Part shown: positions 51,669 to 64,000 of the stretch, piece after piece
How the letters are laid out: the number at the start of each line of letters is the position of its first letter
Position numbering within the stretch: position 1 is the stretch's first letter
Source: Arctopsyche grandis
Lineage: Eukaryota; Arthropoda; Insecta; Trichoptera; Hydropsychidae
Assembly (NCBI RefSeq): GCF_051622035.1
Contig: NC_135362.1
Span: 18,934,501 to 18,998,500, forward strand
Direction of reading: 5' to 3'
DNA length: 64,000 nt
Notes under the pieces: generated by a model
Seen by the model: only the letters and a program-made list of their open reading frames with translations
What the model was told of the DNA's origin: nothing
Database searches by the model: none
Position numbers and translations under genes: made by a program

Positions 51669-54600
51669 TTTTAATAATATTAAATTTATTTATTTACGAA
51701 ATAAACAATATTTCTATAAAATGGAAAATATGTATTTATAAAAATAAATTTATTTAAAATATAGCTTCTTAAGAATATTAATATATTTGACTGAGAATCC
51801 GAATGTCTACATATTTATTTCTAAATTTGTTACAAATATTTCCAGCAATGGAAAACTCTTTAAATTTCAATCGAAGTTTGTTTTATACCTAAAATAGACG
51901 AAAAAATATTTTTTAAGTATCGGTTTTTTCTTCCGTCATATATTGTATATTTTTATTTTTTTTTTAAAGTCGAAGCTATTTTTATTTACGTTATTTTGTA
52001 GTTTTGTCTTTGATAAACCCATATTTAATACTTCATTCATCGTCAAACACACAATAATTTAATCTTAATCGGAATATAAAAGAGTTTCTTCAATTGTGAA
52101 ATCGTCGATATAAGAAAGATATACTTGCTTTTCATCGTAGGATACACATTCGCCTTTATTCAACCATTTAAAGAACGTTTTAATTGAAATATTTTTCGTA
52201 AGATTTGAGATGAGAATTCCGGGGACACGGGAAATCAAAAATTCCGTAAGTTCCCGGGAATTTTTCTCCCAGATTGACCCGGGCAGAAACCCTAGTACAC
52301 ATCCACATAGAATATGCATACCACACTCGTATAATCTAAGGAAGTTCACTCACCAGGCCAAACTGTTCGTATTTGCCTATATGTATTTTTAGAATGCTTT
52401 CATTATACTATTGAAAGTTTTTTTTTGTGTGACATAATTCAGTGAAACACATTTTATTTACATATATGTATATTATATTTACATATCGATCAGGTGCTGA
52501 TTCCGCTCATTGTGACAAAACGAGGGCGATCGAAAGTGAGAGGATTTCCATATATTTTAAGCGACGATCTACATATGATCACCTAATGATACCCACGCTC
52601 CATGTAATGTGTATGATGAAAATAAAAATACACATAATATTAGACGTCGGCGCCTAGTGAACAAACGATTTTTTTTAAAGCGAATCAATCATACGGGTTT
52701 TTTGGTTGTCAAAAGAAATCGGCGTGGGTTCTGCGGAAGAAATTACGTACCATACTTACTCACCCAACGAAATTGCCATACAGTGAGATAGGAAAATGTT
52801 TCGGCGGACATTCGTATTATGATAAATGGCGGTCACTATTATTTAAGAGCACCGAACACACACACACACACACACACACACACGTAATTGCAATGAACGG
52901 CTTCTTAAAAAGTGGTGCGCATTACGCAATCTGAAAGAAAGTTTATTTTGATGACATGACTTGTGTCATATTGTTGTGCGGTAGTATGTATGTATAACGT
53001 GTGAAGTAATACGTCAATATCGATCGGTTCAGAGCGCCTTTCCTTTTTCCGGTCGATTTGGATTTAATTATATCAATTATTGGACAGTTTGAAAGTGCAT
53101 TTCGGTTTTGAAAACGCTTCCTTTTTTCATTTAAATCAATATGAGACTTCGCCGTTACATAAAAGCGTAATGGGCTTACACGCAGGTGTCAATATTATCC
53201 AATATACGATTTGTATTTTTTTTTTTGTAAAGTCTATAGATATGGGTGTATCTTACTAATATTATATAGTACAATCCGAAACCAGGTTTATTAATCTGTG
53301 ATGTGGTAAGTTCGATTGAATTCCGGTTATGGCTTTTTTGTTGGACGCGCTTTATTGAACCGCAGGTAATATTACTGAGAAGTTATCAATAAAATAAACA
53401 ACAACTACATATTTCACTGACTGTAATTGAAAGTATTTGTGGGAAAAAATTTCTTGAATGTTTTTCTCTCGTATCATTTACATTTGTTACATTTGTTTAT
53501 CATTTTAAAGCGATTTCAGTTGTTTTTTTTATTTTTATTGATGATAGTTTTCAAATCAAACTTGCGTATTTAATTTCCATCACTTTGAAACGCCAGTGTG
53601 AAAAATTGAATTTTTTTCTCCATTTTTAATTGAACATATTTCATGAAAGTGTTTAATTAAAATTACACGATTGTTTCAATTTACGTTTATACCCATGATT
53701 AACACCTACATATATATATATATAATTTATTTATAAGCAACTTATACTTTAATTGGATGGTACTTTATTTATTCTATTCGTATAGGAATGGATTTTAATC
53801 TAAATGGATAGTAAGATATTTAAAATAAAATCGAGGAAATATATATTATATATATATACATATATGTATGTACATATACATATATAAAGAGTGTAAGGGT
53901 TCCGTAGATGGAGTCAAGTACAAATAGCTTCCTGAAATAATTACACTGAGCAATAAAAAATCACGTTTTTAAGCTATCAGAGCACAGCTAATTAATCTTT
54001 ACTAAGTTTGACCCATTGAATTTGAATTTGACAATAACATTTGTTGATTCGCCCTTTCGTTTACGAAATTCATATCTTGTTTAAATAAAATGCCCGCTTT
54101 TTACAGTTTTTGGTTTTTGCCGTCTTTAACTCGAAATCTAGTACGGCTGTGCTCAAAGTAAGTACTGGAATCGACAGTCAAATATTTTTTCTATTGATCG
54201 TGATTTTTTATTGATTTGAAATAGTCATACTTAATTATCTGGCAAATTTTAAAAGTAAAAAAATGTTTTTTTCGTACTATTGTGTGTTTATTGCTAGTTT
54301 TGCTTTGTATTACTATTTGTAATTGAAAATATCTCAATATTTTTTTTATCTAAATGTATTAATTCGAGCGGTGAATGATTCTTAATTGAGTAAAAAAATG
54401 TTGTCGTTGATTATTTTTCTTGAATGTTAATAAATACGAGCTATGTATGTATGTAGTAGGTACATATGTAGAATTATGGATTTTTATCGATTTATAGCAG
54501 AAAACTTTTATCGTATGAAGAAAACATTAAATAAAAAATTTCATCGATTTTAAGCAATGTGCCTCCAACTAATCAATTTATCTCAACAAAAATGTTGAAA

Positions 54601-54735
54601 ACGTAGTTTTTTAATCATATTCTCTTTTTTGAGAATAGTTTTGATTTTTCCATTATTTAAAAAAACAGTTTATTAGGGTTGATTATGATAAGTTTTGATT
54701 GATAAATGAGAATTTAAAGTCGCCGTATTGCTCTG
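51669..54735. other. Intergenic DNA
   Basis: AT-rich, no supported gene. At 52205-52275 GATGAGAATTCCGGGG and CCCGGGAATTTTTCTCCC form an imperfect inverted pair that may be a solo element. A (CA)n run lies at 52856-52883. Confidence 0.5.
52856..52883. repeat. (CA)n microsatellite
   Basis: Uninterrupted CA run. Confidence 0.92.
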
Positions 54736-57700
54736 AAATCCTCATATTTTTCATGTTTCCGTGTCTTTGAAGTCTTTGGAAGCTTTCTTGGGTATATACA
54801 ATGTATATTTATCCGCTGTCAAGCACTATAACAAAAGTAGACCGAATAATAAGCTCAATTCAGCTAAATTGGACACCTCACTTGCTCCTTCACCTGTTTT
54901 CGTGTGCGAACACCTTTCACCCGAAAATAAGCAGTTCTTTGCGGCAGCTCGTCTTGTTGCTAAAGAAAAATAAATAAATTCTACTGGATAAAAATTGGAC
55001 AGATCTACCTTCGCTTAAATGAAAACTCACCATCCATATACATAAAAAATATGGAAGTTTTGGCAACCTTAAAAAACAAATAGTCATATTGTTAATATTA
55101 TTAAGTTGATAAATAATTACTGAACAATTTTTTTATGTCTTCTCATCTACTATCAAAACGTTAGAGTTTTGCGAACTAAATCCGACTCTTTTCTACATAT
55201 ACAAAATGTGCTATTAAATAATTATGATATTATCTGTCTCTCCGAAACTTGGTTAACGACTCATTCCATAATAGTGAATTTTTCGATGCCTGATATCAAA
55301 TATTTCGGCGAGACAGAGATTATTCTTTTCTTAAACAAAAACTTGGTGGTAGTGTCATAGCGGTTAAAAATGATCTACTTTCTGTTATACAAAATAGTTG
55401 GTTAACTTCCATAGAAGACCTTTGGATTGATTACCAATACCAAATTTTTTTTAAACTCAATATCTGTACTGTTTACATTCCACCTGGTAATTCACACCAA
55501 ACTCTATTAGTTACCCATTTAAACAAAGTATCTGATCTAATAAACAATTATCCTGAGGATCGATTTATTTAAGTCGGTGATTACAATCTTCCCATTATTG
55601 ATTGGATAAAACATGACTCAAATCTGCATTTAATTGCTTCCAATTGTATTAATTTTTCTTCCCTTTCCTTTAATCAATTCTTATTTTACAATAAACTTTA
55701 TCAATACAATTTTTTATCTAATATTAATATGTAATCGTATTCTTGACCTAGCCATTAGTAGATTCTCATCATTTATCCTTCTGTACGTCAATAGTTTACG
55801 ACAAATCGTTATCCTTAAGCAATAATTATAATAAAACTTTCCTTTTTAGAAAATTTGACTATGCTACAATTATTCCTATTTTAAGCGATATCAATTGGAA
55901 TTCGCTTTTGTCCAATTTAAATATTGATTTACCCTGTAAAAAAAATTACGATGCCTTACAAAATATTATTGAATGGTACATCCCTTTTACTCTTAAATCT
56001 AACCGTACTAAATATCCGCCATGGTTTACATCGTCCCTTATTAAAATAATAAAAGAAAAAAATAAATTCCATAGAAAATTTGAATATAATTCAAATCCCT
56101 CAGATTATCAAAGTTTTCCACTATTAAGAGCTCGAATTAAAAAATATTCTTTAATCGGTTTCAGAAATTATATTTCTCATATTCAAAATAATATTAAAAT
56201 TAATCCCACCACCAATTTGGTTATATATTCAAAAAAATACTTCTTCATATCCCTCCATAATGTATTATGGAAATAAGTCGGCATACCATGGTTCTGAGAT
56301 CTGTACTATCTTTGCTGACTATTTTGACTCCACTTTCAATAGTAATTCTACCCTTAACTTTCCTATCACTTATACAAATACTTATTCAAGCAACGTGTCT
56401 ACTTTTCATTTTGATGTATCTACTGTACTCAGTCATATCAGCTTTCTTGATGTTAATCTTGGTGCGGGCTGTGATGGTTTGCCTTCTTTTTTCCTTGTTA
56501 AATGTGCTGCTCCATTTTTCTTCCTATAACAATCCTTTTCAATCTTTCAATGTCTAACGGTAAATTTCCTGATTATTGGAAATTATCTTATATCACCCCT
56601 ATTTATAAAAAAAGGTGATAAGCATCTATCATTAACAAACTATCTATCATTAGTAAAATCTTTGAAAAAAATATTTATAAGTTCCTTTTCTCTAATTTTA
56701 AAAATTACATTATACCTGAACATGGTTTTTTTAAGAGGAGATTGGTAGATACCAACCTGCTTAATTTCACCAGTACTCTCACATCTTATATGGACAAACG
56801 GATTCAAGTTGACGTCGTTTATACGTACTTTTCTAAAGCATTTGATAAAATCATTCGACGCCTACTTCTCAATAAACTTTGGTCCATCGGAATCCGAGGA
56901 AATCTATTTCGTTGGATTCCATCAATAAATCATAACTTTTAATGGCTTCAAATCCTCACTTAGATATATTTCTTCTGGAGTCCCACAGGGGTCGCATTTA
57001 GGTCCCTTATTTTTTTACTCTATATTAATGATATTTCATACATTTTTAAACACTCTTCTATACTTATGTATGCTGATGATACAAACATTTATAAACATAT
57101 TTACACTATAGACGATTGTCATGAGCTGCAGGAAGATTTGGATAGATTTGCTATATATTGTTTAAATAATGACCTTTTTCTTAATCCAGAAAAATGTTGT
57201 ATTTTAAACTTTACCAGAAATAAATCTATTATCACCTATCATTATTAATTAAACCATTAAATTCTAAATACATCATCTTCTATTTAGGATCTTGGTACTA
57301 GGTACCAAGGATCTAGGTACTTGGTGTAATAATATTTATTAGCATATATGTAAATCTTTTGGATTCCTACTCCTCTCAACAAAACCCTTTAATAAAACCT
57401 TTATGTACTTTAATTACTATATTTTTCCCTTGTAAGGTCTCACCTTGAATTTGCCTCAATTATCTGGTCACCTTTTTATTTATCCCATATTAATTGTATT
57501 GAAAAATTCCAACTAAACTTTATTAAATCCTTATGCTACCGTTTTCCTACCTAAGCCCATACTACTGTTTCCGATATTTTAAAAATCCTATCCTTTAACA
57601 ATATTTATTTCAGGCGACAACTCACTGATGCTAATTAAGCTCCTAAATGGTTTTCTTGATTTTTCCGATTTATTAAGTAAGGATGGTTTCAGGATCCCAG

Positions 57701-57966
57701 TTAGGTATTCTAGACACGTTGCATTCTTTTCACTTAATTCTTTCAAAACCAATTCCCTAAAATATTCCTATTTACAGCGTGTTTATCGTATGCTTAACGG
57801 GGAGCTGAATGCGGTTGATCTATTCGGTATTTCCTTACATCAATTCAGGACTGCCATCAGGATAGTCTTGAATAATTGATCCAATTATATTATATCACTT
57901 TATGTTTATCGAATTATATTATATCACTTTATGTTAATCCAATTATATTATATCACTTTATGTTTA
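54736..57966 (+). mobile_element. Decayed CR1/Jockey-group LINE
   Basis: Non-LTR retrotransposon remnant read on the plus strand. 54758-55081 is the C-terminal part of ORF1 (PSPVFVCEHLSPENKQFF...YWIKIGQIYLRLNENSPSI). ORF2 follows: endonuclease start (LRTKSDSFLHIQNVLL, YDIICLSETWLTT) near 55160, middle segments at 55900-56530, reverse transcriptase at 56700-57250 (VDTNLLNFTST, FSKAFDKI, SGVPQGS, and the catalytic YADDTN near 57067), and the C-terminal part to 57879 (DGFRIPVRYSRH, NSLKYSYLQRVYRMLNGELN). ORF2 is interrupted by several stops and frame changes, so it is dead. The 5' end is truncated within ORF1. Subfamily not resolved. Confidence 0.9.
57880..57966 (+). repeat. About 30-base tandem repeat at the LINE 3' end
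   Basis: Three copies of CAATTATATTATATCACTTTATGTT directly after the ORF2 end. Confidence 0.88.
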
Positions 57967-60030
57967 ATTATGCATTGTCCTATTTAGTCATATTTTAGTT
58001 TTTATTCTTTTCTTTTTCATTTGTTTGTCTATACATATGTATATTATACTAGATATATTATGTATTTTTTAAAAATCTATAATTGGGCTCAGATGTTATT
58101 TTGTTATATTTATTCTTAGTTTTTATGAATTTCTACATCTGAGGCTTGTTGATATTTGATTTAGTTATTTGAGATTTCTTGTATGCATCATCAACAAAAT
58201 AAAATTTATTGCGTGCAAGAAAAAACATACTAAACCGGTTCGGATGCAAATGTCGCAAGTATGATAGTAATAGACAATGAAATAACGAATCCTCATGAGC
58301 GGATATCCATCATAATAATATGATTGCGCCCTACGTTGTTTGTCTATGAAATCTATTCGTATGTAAATATGTGCAATGCGGATTTGTGTCAGCTCATGTG
58401 CAATTCTGTTTAACACGCTATTATTTTCAACTACCTTTGATATAAAATGTATGTACAATGATGTTGTGCAGACGACGAATCCGGTTCTAATGCTCTTTGT
58501 CACTTTCAGGGATAGCTTTTACCAAACATATTGCGCAACAATATGTTTGAAATTACACAATCGACAATACCTGCATCTCTCGAGTGATTTACTTTCATTT
58601 CGACCAACGCCCATTTTTCGCAGGCATTTTAAATGTTATGCAGAAGTATGTTCTACATTTACAAAAGTGGCATCGATTCAGCGAAAGTTGATCTTGAGTG
58701 ATTCATCTAACGGCGATAGAATGTAAATCGATTATTCGGCTCTTGTGAGATGGCAAAAATAGCACTCGAGTATTCGAATTAATCAACCGATCACTTTATA
58801 TACCACGCGGTTTGACGATATGCCTTTCGACTTTGTATTATTATATTATTCGATCGTTTGGAGCTTTGACACATACATATGTATGTGGTAAAAGTAAACT
58901 GAAATTGAAGTTAAATTTTTTTACACCCATGTATTATGTGATTTTTTTCGCGGCGTCTTAATGAGTTCATTGTACTAAATAGCCACACGTCAAAACGTTA
59001 GAGGTCAGCTTAACTGGTTGTTATCGTGTTTGACATGCTTTTGAATGATGTGTATCACGCGAAATTTAATCAAGACTCTTTCGCGATTGTAGCGGAAAAA
59101 TTAATCATCGTTTTTCGCAACGTTCGAAAGGGTTTGGTAAGAAAATCACGGATACGTTTCGGTCGTCATATATTATGCAGGTGCATTTACGCGTGAATCG
59201 TTTGCGAACTAGACCGAAGTATACTATCGTGGAAAATAAGAATTATTCTCAAGTGATTTTATAATATATTGCATCATTCTGAAAAGCTTTTGCTTCATTT
59301 ATTAAATTTTAATTATTGGAAATTTTCAAATCGAATTCGTACACGTTAGAATGTTATCTTCAGAACGAAATATAAAGTATGTTGTCGACTTTGAACGTCA
59401 ATGGCGAACCAAATTGATTTCAAAATGCGAATTATTTATATCGCTTTAATTTCAGGTGGATTATTGAAAGTAGTTGCTACAAATTGTTCAAAATTTGCGA
59501 TATATTTAGACCTGGAAAAAAATCAAATCGAAAAATGCGCGCGTGACGTACATATTTCGAATCGCACGAGCGTCGTATAAACATAGCAATGCGTTCAATC
59601 ACATGTAATATTAATATTACATACATAGTTTCTTTATTTAGTAAATATTTTACATTATGTATTTATATATGTCGAATATATTGATGCAAGATATAAGATA
59701 TTGCTGGCTGTGACGATAAATATTAGCGGCCAAATTTCGCAAGCTACGCAAGTGTAGACACTTTTATTATGTGATATTTCAACGAAATCACATTAAGAAA
59801 AATCGTTGTTTTTGATTAGATGTCACAATGGAATTGGATCGTAATTTGTAATATAATATACTATATGTGTGTACGAGATGTTATTGTAAAACAGTGTTCG
59901 ATTCTACATAATATGAACATACATATATGAGAGAGTTTTTTATTTCTTATTTTATTTAAAAAAAATATATTTACCATGGTGCCATCATATTTACCTATGG
60001 CCAAATTTGTACCTATGCACTTTATAACTA
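57967..60030. other. LINE 3' UTR candidate and intergenic DNA
   Basis: 57967 to about 58220 may still be LINE 3' UTR (ending near GCATCATCAACAAAATAAAA). The rest is non-coding, without recognised genes. Confidence 0.5.
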
Positions 60031-60039
60031 TTGCATATT

Positions 60040-60280
60040 GTACATATGCAATTTATACCATTTTTTATTATAAATTTTGAAATTATATTCAAATAAAAGT
60101 GACAAATGAGGGTAGGCTGCCAATTTGCTTGGAGCCGCTTCGACAAGCAATCGACCTAGAGTCACATATATCCAAGATCTGGCTAGAAATATTGGGCCAG
60201 GGATTGATCCCATGATCCCATGATCCCGTCGGTTGATAGAATTATTCGTTTACCACTAAGATATGTTCCTGGTTGAATTA
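60040..60280 (-). mobile_element. tRNA-derived SINE (family 2)
   Basis: On the minus strand, an A-box-like TATCTTAGTGGTAAACG is followed by a B box GGGATCAATCCC at about 60199-60210, with two extra GATCATGG units beside it. The core TCTTGGATATATGTGACTCTAGGTCGATTG follows. This core resembles the core of the family 1 SINEs although the tRNA-like head differs. An AT-rich tail lies toward 60040. Confidence 0.6.
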
Positions 60281-63200
60281 TGGATCATCCTATAATAAAC
60301 GAGAAATCATTTAAATCCAATTACCTGATTGTATTATAAATGATCATATCGGGATATCGGTTTTTATGTACATATGTTTATTTGGAAAATGTTTTAGAAT
60401 TTTTTTTATTTTTGAAATATTTGGTATTTCCATATATTAAATTTAAAATAACTACATATGTACGTATCCTGAAGTTTTGATCATTTAAAATTATAGACAT
60501 TAAAATAATGCCTAAGAATTAAGATAACGACATTATCGTATTGTCGATAACAAATATTATCAAACCTGTTCTCGTGACAAAGGAGCAAATTTGGAAAGGA
60601 TATTTACCGAACGTTTAATTCTATTAACCCACATTTTTTTCTTGTACAATTTCGTGAATTTTGTCCTTGCATTTTTTCAAACCTCTATAAAAAATGAGGC
60701 ACCACGGTTACCCACTGGTTCGACTGAATACTGCACTGTGAAATTGATTGAAAATTTTCTCAGTTACTTACGAAATGCCCCTCAAATGTCACACAGTAGA
60801 ACTTTTGACAATTTGACAAGGACCGTTTCTAAAATTCGATGCAATTTCAGTTGCACTTAAGGTCAATATTTATTGTTTAAAAATGGAAAGCGTTCAATTT
60901 AAAGTGCATTTCTTTGCATTCGTCCGTGAAAAGCTCTATTTTTATTGTTGTTATTAATCAACTCATTGATATCTATAGGCTGACAGGTAATTGGTCTGAC
61001 TATACATACCTGCCACACATTACTCTGTTAATAAAATCAATTACAAGTAGAAGGAACGATCTCGTAATGATTCATTTTTCCTTCAATTATCGCCGATTAT
61101 GTCGGACGGTGTTAATTAAAGCTTCAAGTCTATACCAGTACGTATTCGTTCGGAATGACTTGAATTTTGTACGAAATACATAATTGCCGTCATGTCTTCG
61201 GAATTGCTTGTAGTTTTTTTTTTTTTTGTTATTTAAATATTTAAGATGAAGGCTTGTCTTTCTGTTTATTTCGATTTTTCGAAAGTACACGCATGATGCA
61301 AGAACCAAAACAATTTTCGTATTGTATTTACGGAAGAGTGTCGCATAATGATAATGTACATATGTATAATGATTTGAAAAGTTGATTCGTATAAATATTT
61401 TTTTATCAAAGTAAAACTAATTTGTTTATTGTGTAGTTGTAATATAATATAAGACGTACGTTTAAGGCGATATTCTGCTAGTTTATTATTTGTTTGAATT
61501 TTTTTGTTGATTCTTAATCGAAAAACTTGATCGGTTCAAGTTAGTATGTATGTATGTTTTTATATATGTATGTACATACATATCAGTCGTAGTTAACAAT
61601 GCTAGTGGAGCTAAGCAAATGATACGCACGAGTAATTGGTAATTTCGTATTACCAATTACTATATATGTATATTTACGTGTGAATTTTGATTGACAATAA
61701 AAGTACATTATTCATATGTATGTAAATTAGAGTTTCACTTACACCAACCAGTGGTTATATTCGCAACTTACAATTTCTACTTATTTATGAATTTTAATAT
61801 GACATGATTTTATATGTATACCTTATAATATATTTAAATTATATTATATAAAAAAAAACAAAAATGAAAATGCTCTTATTTTATTTATCGTACAAAAAAT
61901 TGAAGAAAAAAATTACATCAGAAGAGTGTTTACGAAAAAATCATTATATGTAACACCATTTCACCGAAAAAGGTTTGACCGGAAATTAACTAATTTTCCG
62001 TGAGAGTCTTTAAAGCACGAACACTGCTGTGGAAATTATATAACAAATAGAAGAATATTTTTTCATGTTAAATGTTTGTTTTTACGACCTTCAAGGCTAT
62101 AAAATTTTTAAATCGTTCATTGTGCAAAAAAAGTTTACTAATAAGTAGATATTTATATTCAAATGTAAGTTACACCAAAGCAATTCGTGTTGTGTTTTGA
62201 GTAGAGATTGTTGTTTTGGTCCAATAGTTGTGTCATGCGGAAATTGATTAAAAACCATCATTAATTTTCTAGTCCGGAGGTAGTGGCCATCGAATTGCGA
62301 TAAACTGCTTTCTTCTGCACATTTTTGTTTGCGTTTTAAATTCGCGTTGGCGTTATTGAACTTGTGGCTTTTCCTATAATTTGCCATTGATTTCATAGAA
62401 CATTTATTTCGTGCCGGTCAATTTAAAAATAATATGATTTGTAGATTGTGGTTATCTCTGATGTATGTAGCTTCATATTATTGTTAACAGTTTCATTTCT
62501 TCGTCACTACATTTACATTTAATTTGTATTCTTAGACAGATTGTTCTGTTTGACGGCAGCATTCATGATGGCGAAAGTAGTGTGTCAATATAGAAAAATA
62601 TATTAGTATTAAAAATTTCAAACATTCACTCGGAAGTACGATACTATTGTGCTCAATCGAGTCCCGGTTGTTAACATTTTAACAAGGTCTTTACTTTGGT
62701 AAAAAGTGAAATTGATCATTACGTTTTCGTCGTGAGAAGAAAGTAATGATGTCTGTACGAAAGTAATTTTTTTTGTCTTTGCACAATATATCATACATAT
62801 ATCATTCAATTGTATTACCATTTCTTTAGCATTATAAATCATCAGTGACATTGAATGAATCTTATTCGAGTCATTATTTTTTAAACGAGTTGTATTAATT
62901 ACCTTTCGTGGCTATCAATCGCAATATCTGTGTGGCAAACGTAGCGGATAATTTTTTTTTTGTTAATTTATGGATTTTATAAGATTTTCCTTGAATAGTA
63001 TATTTTTTCTCACATAAAATATAAGTGAGAGTGAATTCCAACGAAACTAATGATTTATTAGAAGCCCTAAAATTAGGTAATTCTATATTACACGATGATC
63101 TAAAATTGAATGCGTAAGAAATTCAAAACAATCACTGGTTTACACTTATTTTGTAACATCAAAAATACATACTAATCAATTTTTATTAAAACTATACGGT

Positions 63201-63632
63201 TCAGTATATTTAAATGAGTCTTTCATTTTTTTAAGTAACGAGGTCATATGATTTTTTTATTTGAGGTGGGTTGTGCATGCGATCATTTATCCTTAACGCT
63301 CTAATCTAATAATGATTGGATATACATACATATTTAGATTGCGCAAGTTCATATGTATGGTATATTGTGATCGTAGTTAAAATTGTATACATAGATTCAA
63401 ACACATATTTGCATTACGTTTTATTTACATTTAATAGTATTGTATATAAATATATGCACTAGAATTAACTTATCAAATGTCACATATGACAATCATGAAA
63501 GTGGTTGTCAATTTATGGTTCTATCAAATGGTTGTCAATTCATGATGTATGCAGATATGTACATATGTATGTACGATGATTTAATGCTATTACGCTTATG
63601 TATGTAGTTCCATTATGTAGTTTGGAATCTTA
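60281..63632. other. Long non-coding stretch
   Basis: AT-rich, with no supported gene, RNA or mobile element. Open frames of 60-100 codons here lack family features and coding-like composition. Confidence 0.55.
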
Positions 63633-63860
63633 TTAAATTTCACTTTCGTCCGTAAAAACTTGACCTAATCCGGTTTCAGGTTTCGCCGGCTTCGAATCAT
63701 CTCCGAGTATTTCCGATGAGTCAATTTGCAGACGAGATTCGCTTCGCGAAATTGTGGTTGAATTGACCCGAAAGCGGTCACTTTCACAACATTGCCCAAC
63801 CCAAGATCCGAAGGTTGAGGACTTGACGAAGGTTTTTCTTAAATGTATTATTGATGTGTA
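63633..63860 (-). CDS. Candidate terminal exon of a minus-strand gene
   Basis: A GC-richer island on the minus strand reads KTFVKSSTFGSWVGQ, CESDRFRVNSTTISRSESRL and ends GLGQVFTDESEI followed by a stop at 63633. The composition (Ser/Asp/Glu-rich C-terminus) and higher GC than the surrounding DNA suggest coding sequence. A possible acceptor (CATTTAAG) lies near 63840; upstream exons would be outside the window. I do not recognise the family. Confidence 0.35.
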   Translation of the reverse strand, partial: YTSIIHLRKTFVKSSTFGSWVGQCCESDRFRVNSTTISRSESRLQIDSSEILGDDSKPAKPETGLGQVFTDESEI

Positions 63861-64000
63861 TGTATGCGGCAAAAACTTATTTAACATCGCGGAAGGTCAA
63901 GGAAGTCGAATTCAAGAGTATAAGGAACTGTATTTATTATAAACTTTGGATAAAAATGCGAGTGTGAGAATGAACATGATATGACATACCTTGATCCAAA

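Noticed and set aside
52065-52349. 94-codon minus-strand frame
   Set aside because: Part overlaps an inverted-repeat relic (CCCGGGAATTTTTC); the rest resembles no family I know.

Overview
The window is nuclear DNA from an insect. The genes have spliced exons with GT-AG introns, the non-coding DNA is strongly AT-rich, and there are many microsatellites, tRNA-derived SINEs, LINE remnants, hAT-type elements and MITEs. The gene set (dystroglycan, Rho1, NOL9, an XK-related membrane protein, a Golgi sulfotransferase and two PYPV-repeat cuticle-type proteins) is arthropod. I could not assign an order. A RAD52-like gene argues against Drosophila, from which RAD52 is reported missing.

Layout. 183-5891 (+) holds the 3' ten exons of dystroglycan; its 5' end lies outside the window. 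8732-9310 (+) is an intronless Rho1 gene in a GC-rich island. 10933-11282 (-) may be a small unrecognised gene with a frame break. 13054-16219 (-) is a five-exon NOL9/Grc3 polynucleotide 5'-kinase gene. 16.5-18.1 kb is a nest of MITEs and a Helitron-like piece. 18299-25641 (-) is a seven-exon XK-related gene with a very long tail. A four-exon carbohydrate sulfotransferase gene (22003-23259, +) sits inside one of its introns on the other strand. 26-28 kb carries a snapback hairpin element and a half-size relative. 28339-30863 (+) is the five-exon RAD52-like gene. 32.6-33.6 kb has a LINE fragment beside a SINE. 34234-36191 (+) and 40306-40970 (-) are two convergent cuticle-type genes with TATA promoters. 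42048-43449 is a decayed hAT transposon with a SINE inside it, and 45252-45904 is a second small hAT element. 50-51.7 kb has Helitron-like and MITE pieces. 54.7-58.0 kb is a decayed CR1/Jockey-type LINE. From there to the end there are only a SINE and a possible terminal exon at the right edge.

The genes are unrelated housekeeping and structural loci, not an operon or pathway. Dystroglycan and Rho1 both act at the cell cortex, but their adjacency is probably incidental. I saw no CRISPR array, prokaryotic system, LTR retrovirus, Polinton or other virus-like element. The most unusual items are the RAD52-like gene, the hairpin element, GAGTG-rich repeats just upstream of three start codons, and two SINEs with different tRNA-like heads that share a central core.
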